The translations under genes were made by a program, and so were the position numbers. From Candidatus Colwellbacteria bacterium RIFCSPLOWO2_12_FULL_43_11 (GTDB lineage: Bacteria > Patescibacteriota > Minisyncoccia > UBA6257 > Colwellbacteraceae), in the NCBI GenBank assembly GCA_001817805.1, contig MHJB01000038.1:1-6767 (forward strand): 6,767 nucleotides of DNA, in the 5' to 3' direction. The notes beneath the pieces were generated by a model. The model worked only from the letters and a program-made list of their open reading frames with translations. It was not told where the DNA came from and did no database searches. Of this stretch, positions 4,734-6,767 are shown one piece after another (position 1 is the first letter of the stretch; each line of letters begins with the position of its first letter).

Positions 4734-4744
4734 GCTCAATTTTA
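4716..4744 (+). promoter_or_regulatory. Short hairpin competing with the long-range stem before fusA
   Basis: TAAATTTGAG (4716-4725) pairs with CTCAATTTTA (4735-4744) in nine of ten positions around a 9-nt loop. Its left arm is the same sequence that forms the right arm of the 18-bp long-range stem, so the two structures exclude one another. That is the geometry of an attenuation or translational switch. Confidence 0.5.
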
Positions 4745-4748
4745 TAGT
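4721..4748 (+). promoter_or_regulatory. Possible fusA promoter
   Basis: TTGAGT (4721-4726) and TATAGT (4743-4748) are 16 bp apart, matching four and five consensus bases. The predicted start near 4755 gives a leader of about 23 nt. The -35 box lies within the right arm of the inverted repeat. If this promoter is used, the RNA would exclude the long stem, so the DNA dyad and the RNA structure are alternative explanations. Confidence 0.4.
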
Positions 4749-4777
4749 TGTTCACCCCGTTCACAAATAAAATCGGC

Positions 4778-6767
4778 ATGCCCAGATTATACCCCATCGA
4801 AAAAATCAGAGACATCGGCATTATTGCCCATATTGACGCCGGCAAAACCACCGTTTCGGAACGCGTCCTTTTTTATACGGGTATTTCTCATAAGATAGGC
4901 GAAGTCCACGAAGGCGAAGCCGTTATGGACTGGATGGAACAGGAAAGAGAGCGTGGTATCACAATCACTTCGGCCGCTACCACTTGTTTTTGGAACCCGA
5001 CTTATAGTCCCGAAAAAGAAAATGAGCATCGTATAAACCTTATTGATACCCCCGGTCACATCGACTTCACAGTCGAAGTTAAAAGGTCTTTAAGGGTCTT
5101 AGACGGTGCCGTTGTTATTTTTGATGGAGTTGCCGGCGTTGAACCTCAATCGGAAACCAATTGGCATTATGCCGATGAATACGAAGTCCCCAGAATATGT
5201 TTTATTAATAAACTGGACCGTATGGGAGCGAATTTCGAAAAAAGCCTGGCCTCCATCAGAGAGCGCCTCACTCCTAATGCCTTGCCAATTCAGTTGCCGA
5301 TAGGAACCGAGTCTAATTTCGAGGGCATAGTGGATTTAATCAGAAACAAAGCTTTCAAGTTTGAAGGCGATAAGGGAGGCGACATAATTGAAATGCCGGT
5401 ACCGGAAAATATGAAGGCGGCTGTTGAGCATGCCAGACATGAATTAATCGAGAAAGTAGCCGGAGAAGACGAAACTCTGACCAATAAATATCTGGAAGGC
5501 AAAGAAATCAGTGAAGCTGAAATAAAAAACGCCTTGAGACTGGCTACCATTAAAGTTGCTCTTGTGCCCGTGCTTTGCGGTTCGGCTTTGAAGAATAAAG
5601 GCGTTCAATTCATGTTGGATGCCGTAGTTGATTTTTTGCCTGCGCCGTCTGATTTAAAAGGGGTTAAAGGTACTGACCCTAACACAGGGGCGGAACTTAC
5701 TCGTTTACCGAATGACGTTGAGCCTTTTACGGCTTTGGCTTTCAAAATCGCCGCCGACCCTTATGTAGGGACCCTAACTTACTTCCGGGTTTATTCGGGG
5801 GTATTGAAAAGGGGTAGTTATATCTTAAATGCCAGCAAGAATGCCCAAGAGAGAATCGGACGTATTTTAAAAATGCATGCCAATCATCGTGAAGAAATAG
5901 ACGAAGTATATGCCGGAGAAATTGGCGCTCTCGTGGGTTTAAAAGACACTACCACGGGGGATACTTTATGTGACCCCGATCATCCTATAATTTTGGAATC
6001 AATTGATTTTCCGGAACCGGTCATTAGCCAGAAAATTAACCCGAGAACTAAAGCCGACCAGGAAAAGATGGGCTTGGCTCTAAGAAAGTTGGCCGACGAA
6101 GACCCAACCTTCAAAGTAAGCGGCGACCCGGAGACGGGTGAGACTATTATTGCCGGTATGGGCGAATTGCACTTGGAAGTACTCGTTGAAAGGATGAAAA
6201 GGGAATTTGGCGTTCAAGCCGATGTCGGACGTCCACAGGTCGCTTATAAAGAAACTATTACCGATAAGGCTGAGGCCGAAGGTAAATACATCAGGCAATC
6301 GGGCGGTCGTGGACAATATGGCCACGTAAGACTGAGAGTATCTGCCGGCGAGAGAAACAGCGGCTTTGTTTTCTTAAACGAAGTCAAAGGCGGCAATATC
6401 CCTCAGGAATATATCCCGGCAATTGAAAAGGGAGTTAAGGAAGCTATGGGCAAGGGTGTCATTGCCGGATATCCGATGGTTGATATTGAAGCTGTTTTAT
6501 ATGATGGCTCTTATCACGAAGTTGACTCGTCCGAAGCCGCTTTTAAAATTGCCGCGTCTATGGCTTTACAGGAAGGCGTAAGGCGTTCCAAACCGATTAT
6601 TTTGGAACCGGTTATGAAAGTACAGGTCTTGGTTCCGGGAGATTTCCTGGGCGATGTAACAGGAGACGTGTCTTCTAAAAGAGGCAGAATAGAAGCTATG
6701 GGCGATAGAGGTACGGTAAAAGTGGTAGATGCCAAAATCCCGCTATCGGAAATGTTTGGTTATGCCA
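4778..6767 (+). CDS. fusA: Translation elongation factor G, 3'-truncated by the window
   Basis: EF-G is the GTPase that drives ribosomal translocation and, with RRF, ribosome recycling. The frame is open through the window end: 663 codons of about 700, so roughly the last 40 residues are missing. The G domain shows AHIDAGKTT (17-25), RGITI (59-63), DTPGH with the catalytic-site His94 (90-94), and NKLD (144-147). Domain II begins near residue 313, domain III near 418 and domain IV near 484. The domain IV tip [11 protein letters not shown] carries His580, equivalent to His583 of E. coli, which enters the decoding site. Domain V begins near 601 and the sequence stops in LSEMFGYA. The intact G domain, His580 and the position in the str cluster favour EF-G over the tetracycline-protection or EF-G2 paralogues. 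The start [15 protein letters not shown] fits the family; no Shine-Dalgarno sequence precedes it. Confidence 0.97.
   Translation, partial: MPRLYPIEKIRDIGIIAHIDAGKTTVSERVLFYTGISHKIGEVHEGEAVMDWMEQERERGITITSAATTCFWNPTYSPEKENEHRINLIDTPGHIDFTVEVKRSLRVLDGAVVIFDGVAGVEPQSETNWHYADEYEVPRICFINKLDRMGANFEKSLASIRERLTPNALPIQLPIGTESNFEGIVDLIRNKAFKFEGDKGGDIIEMPVPENMKAAVEHARHELIEKVAGEDETLTNKYLEGKEISEAEIKNALRLATIKVALVPVLCGSALKNKGVQFMLDAVVDFLPAPSDLKGVKGTDPNTGAELTRLPNDVEPFTALAFKIAADPYVGTLTYFRVYSGVLKRGSYILNASKNAQERIGRILKMHANHREEIDEVYAGEIGALVGLKDTTTGDTLCDPDHPIILESIDFPEPVISQKINPRTKADQEKMGLALRKLADEDPTFKVSGDPETGETIIAGMGELHLEVLVERMKREFGVQADVGRPQVAYKETITDKAEAEGKYIRQSGGRGQYGHVRLRVSAGERNSGFVFLNEVKGGNIPQEYIPAIEKGVKEAMGKGVIAGYPMVDIEAVLYDGSYHEVDSSEAAFKIAASMALQEGVRRSKPIILEPVMKVQVLVPGDFLGDVTGDVSSKRGRIEAMGDRGTVKVVDAKIPLSEMFGYA

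Larger units (their letters stand above)
4567..4777 (+). promoter_or_regulatory. Structured 211-bp rpsG-fusA intergenic region
   Basis: No gene is seen here, which is unusual in so compact a window. The region is AT-rich and holds, in order, an imperfect 46-nt hairpin (4576-4621), an 18-bp long-range inverted repeat (4628-4645 with 4716-4733) enclosing a 70-nt A-rich loop with two 13-nt direct repeats, a competing short hairpin (4716-4744), and a possible promoter (4721-4748). In many bacteria rpsG and fusA are nearly adjacent. The added structure suggests that fusA is controlled separately, by attenuation, RNA binding or its own promoter. Confidence 0.6.

Noticed and set aside
4768..4773. 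TAAAAT as the fusA -10 box
   Set aside because: It ends 4 nt before the ATG, so transcription would start inside the coding sequence, and there is no good -35 box at 16-18 bp.
1..6767. Recoded UGA (code 25, as in Gracilibacteria)
   Set aside because: No in-frame TGA occurs in any conserved gene, including 663 codons of fusA; the standard code suffices. The lack of TGA stops in seven genes is too small a sample to interpret.

Overview
This is an ordinary-looking bacterial housekeeping segment with very tight gene packing. It holds two end-truncated genes, six complete protein genes, one tRNA, and three non-coding stretches with clear secondary structure. All reading frames close with TAA or TAG, and no in-frame TGA interrupts them, so the standard bacterial code fits. 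An AspRS without its usual insertion domain, an enlarged NDK, very short or absent leaders, weak Shine-Dalgarno sequences and a tRNA without encoded CCA together suggest a streamlined bacterium, most plausibly of the Candidate Phyla Radiation (Patescibacteria). That placement is inference; no database search was possible.

Layout: (1) 1-1849, plus strand: the 3' part of aspS (aspartyl-tRNA synthetase) overlapping an ndk-like nucleoside-diphosphate kinase gene by 8 bp. (2) 1850-2074: an extended -10 promoter whose predicted start falls exactly on the 5' arm of an 11-bp closing stem, outlining a candidate structured RNA of about 125 nt (1887-2013) that I cannot assign to a family. (3) 2075-2629, plus strand: a YfbR-like HD-domain 5'-nucleotidase gene ending in a hairpin that looks like a two-way terminator. 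(4) 2937-2672, minus strand: rpmB (L28, zinc-ribbon type) followed after 3 nt by tRNA-Pro(GGG). (5) 2968-3624, plus strand: a site-2-protease-like M50 membrane metalloprotease, divergent from rpmB with a 30-bp gap. (6) 3642-6767, plus strand: the str cluster rpsL-rpsG-fusA, with fusA running off the window end. rpsL has a perfect -35 box and an inverted repeat inside the promoter spacer. The 211-bp rpsG-fusA gap contains a 46-nt hairpin, an 18-bp long-range inverted repeat and a competing short hairpin.

Most of the window serves translation: tRNA charging (aspS), tRNA-Pro, ribosomal proteins L28, S12 and S7, and elongation factor G. Two genes act in nucleotide metabolism (ndk and the HD nucleotidase) and one in membrane proteolysis. 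I see no mobile element, CRISPR array or defence system. The items most worth a second look are the candidate RNA at 1887-2013, the switch-like structure before fusA, the GAD-less AspRS and the apparently leaderless rpsL.
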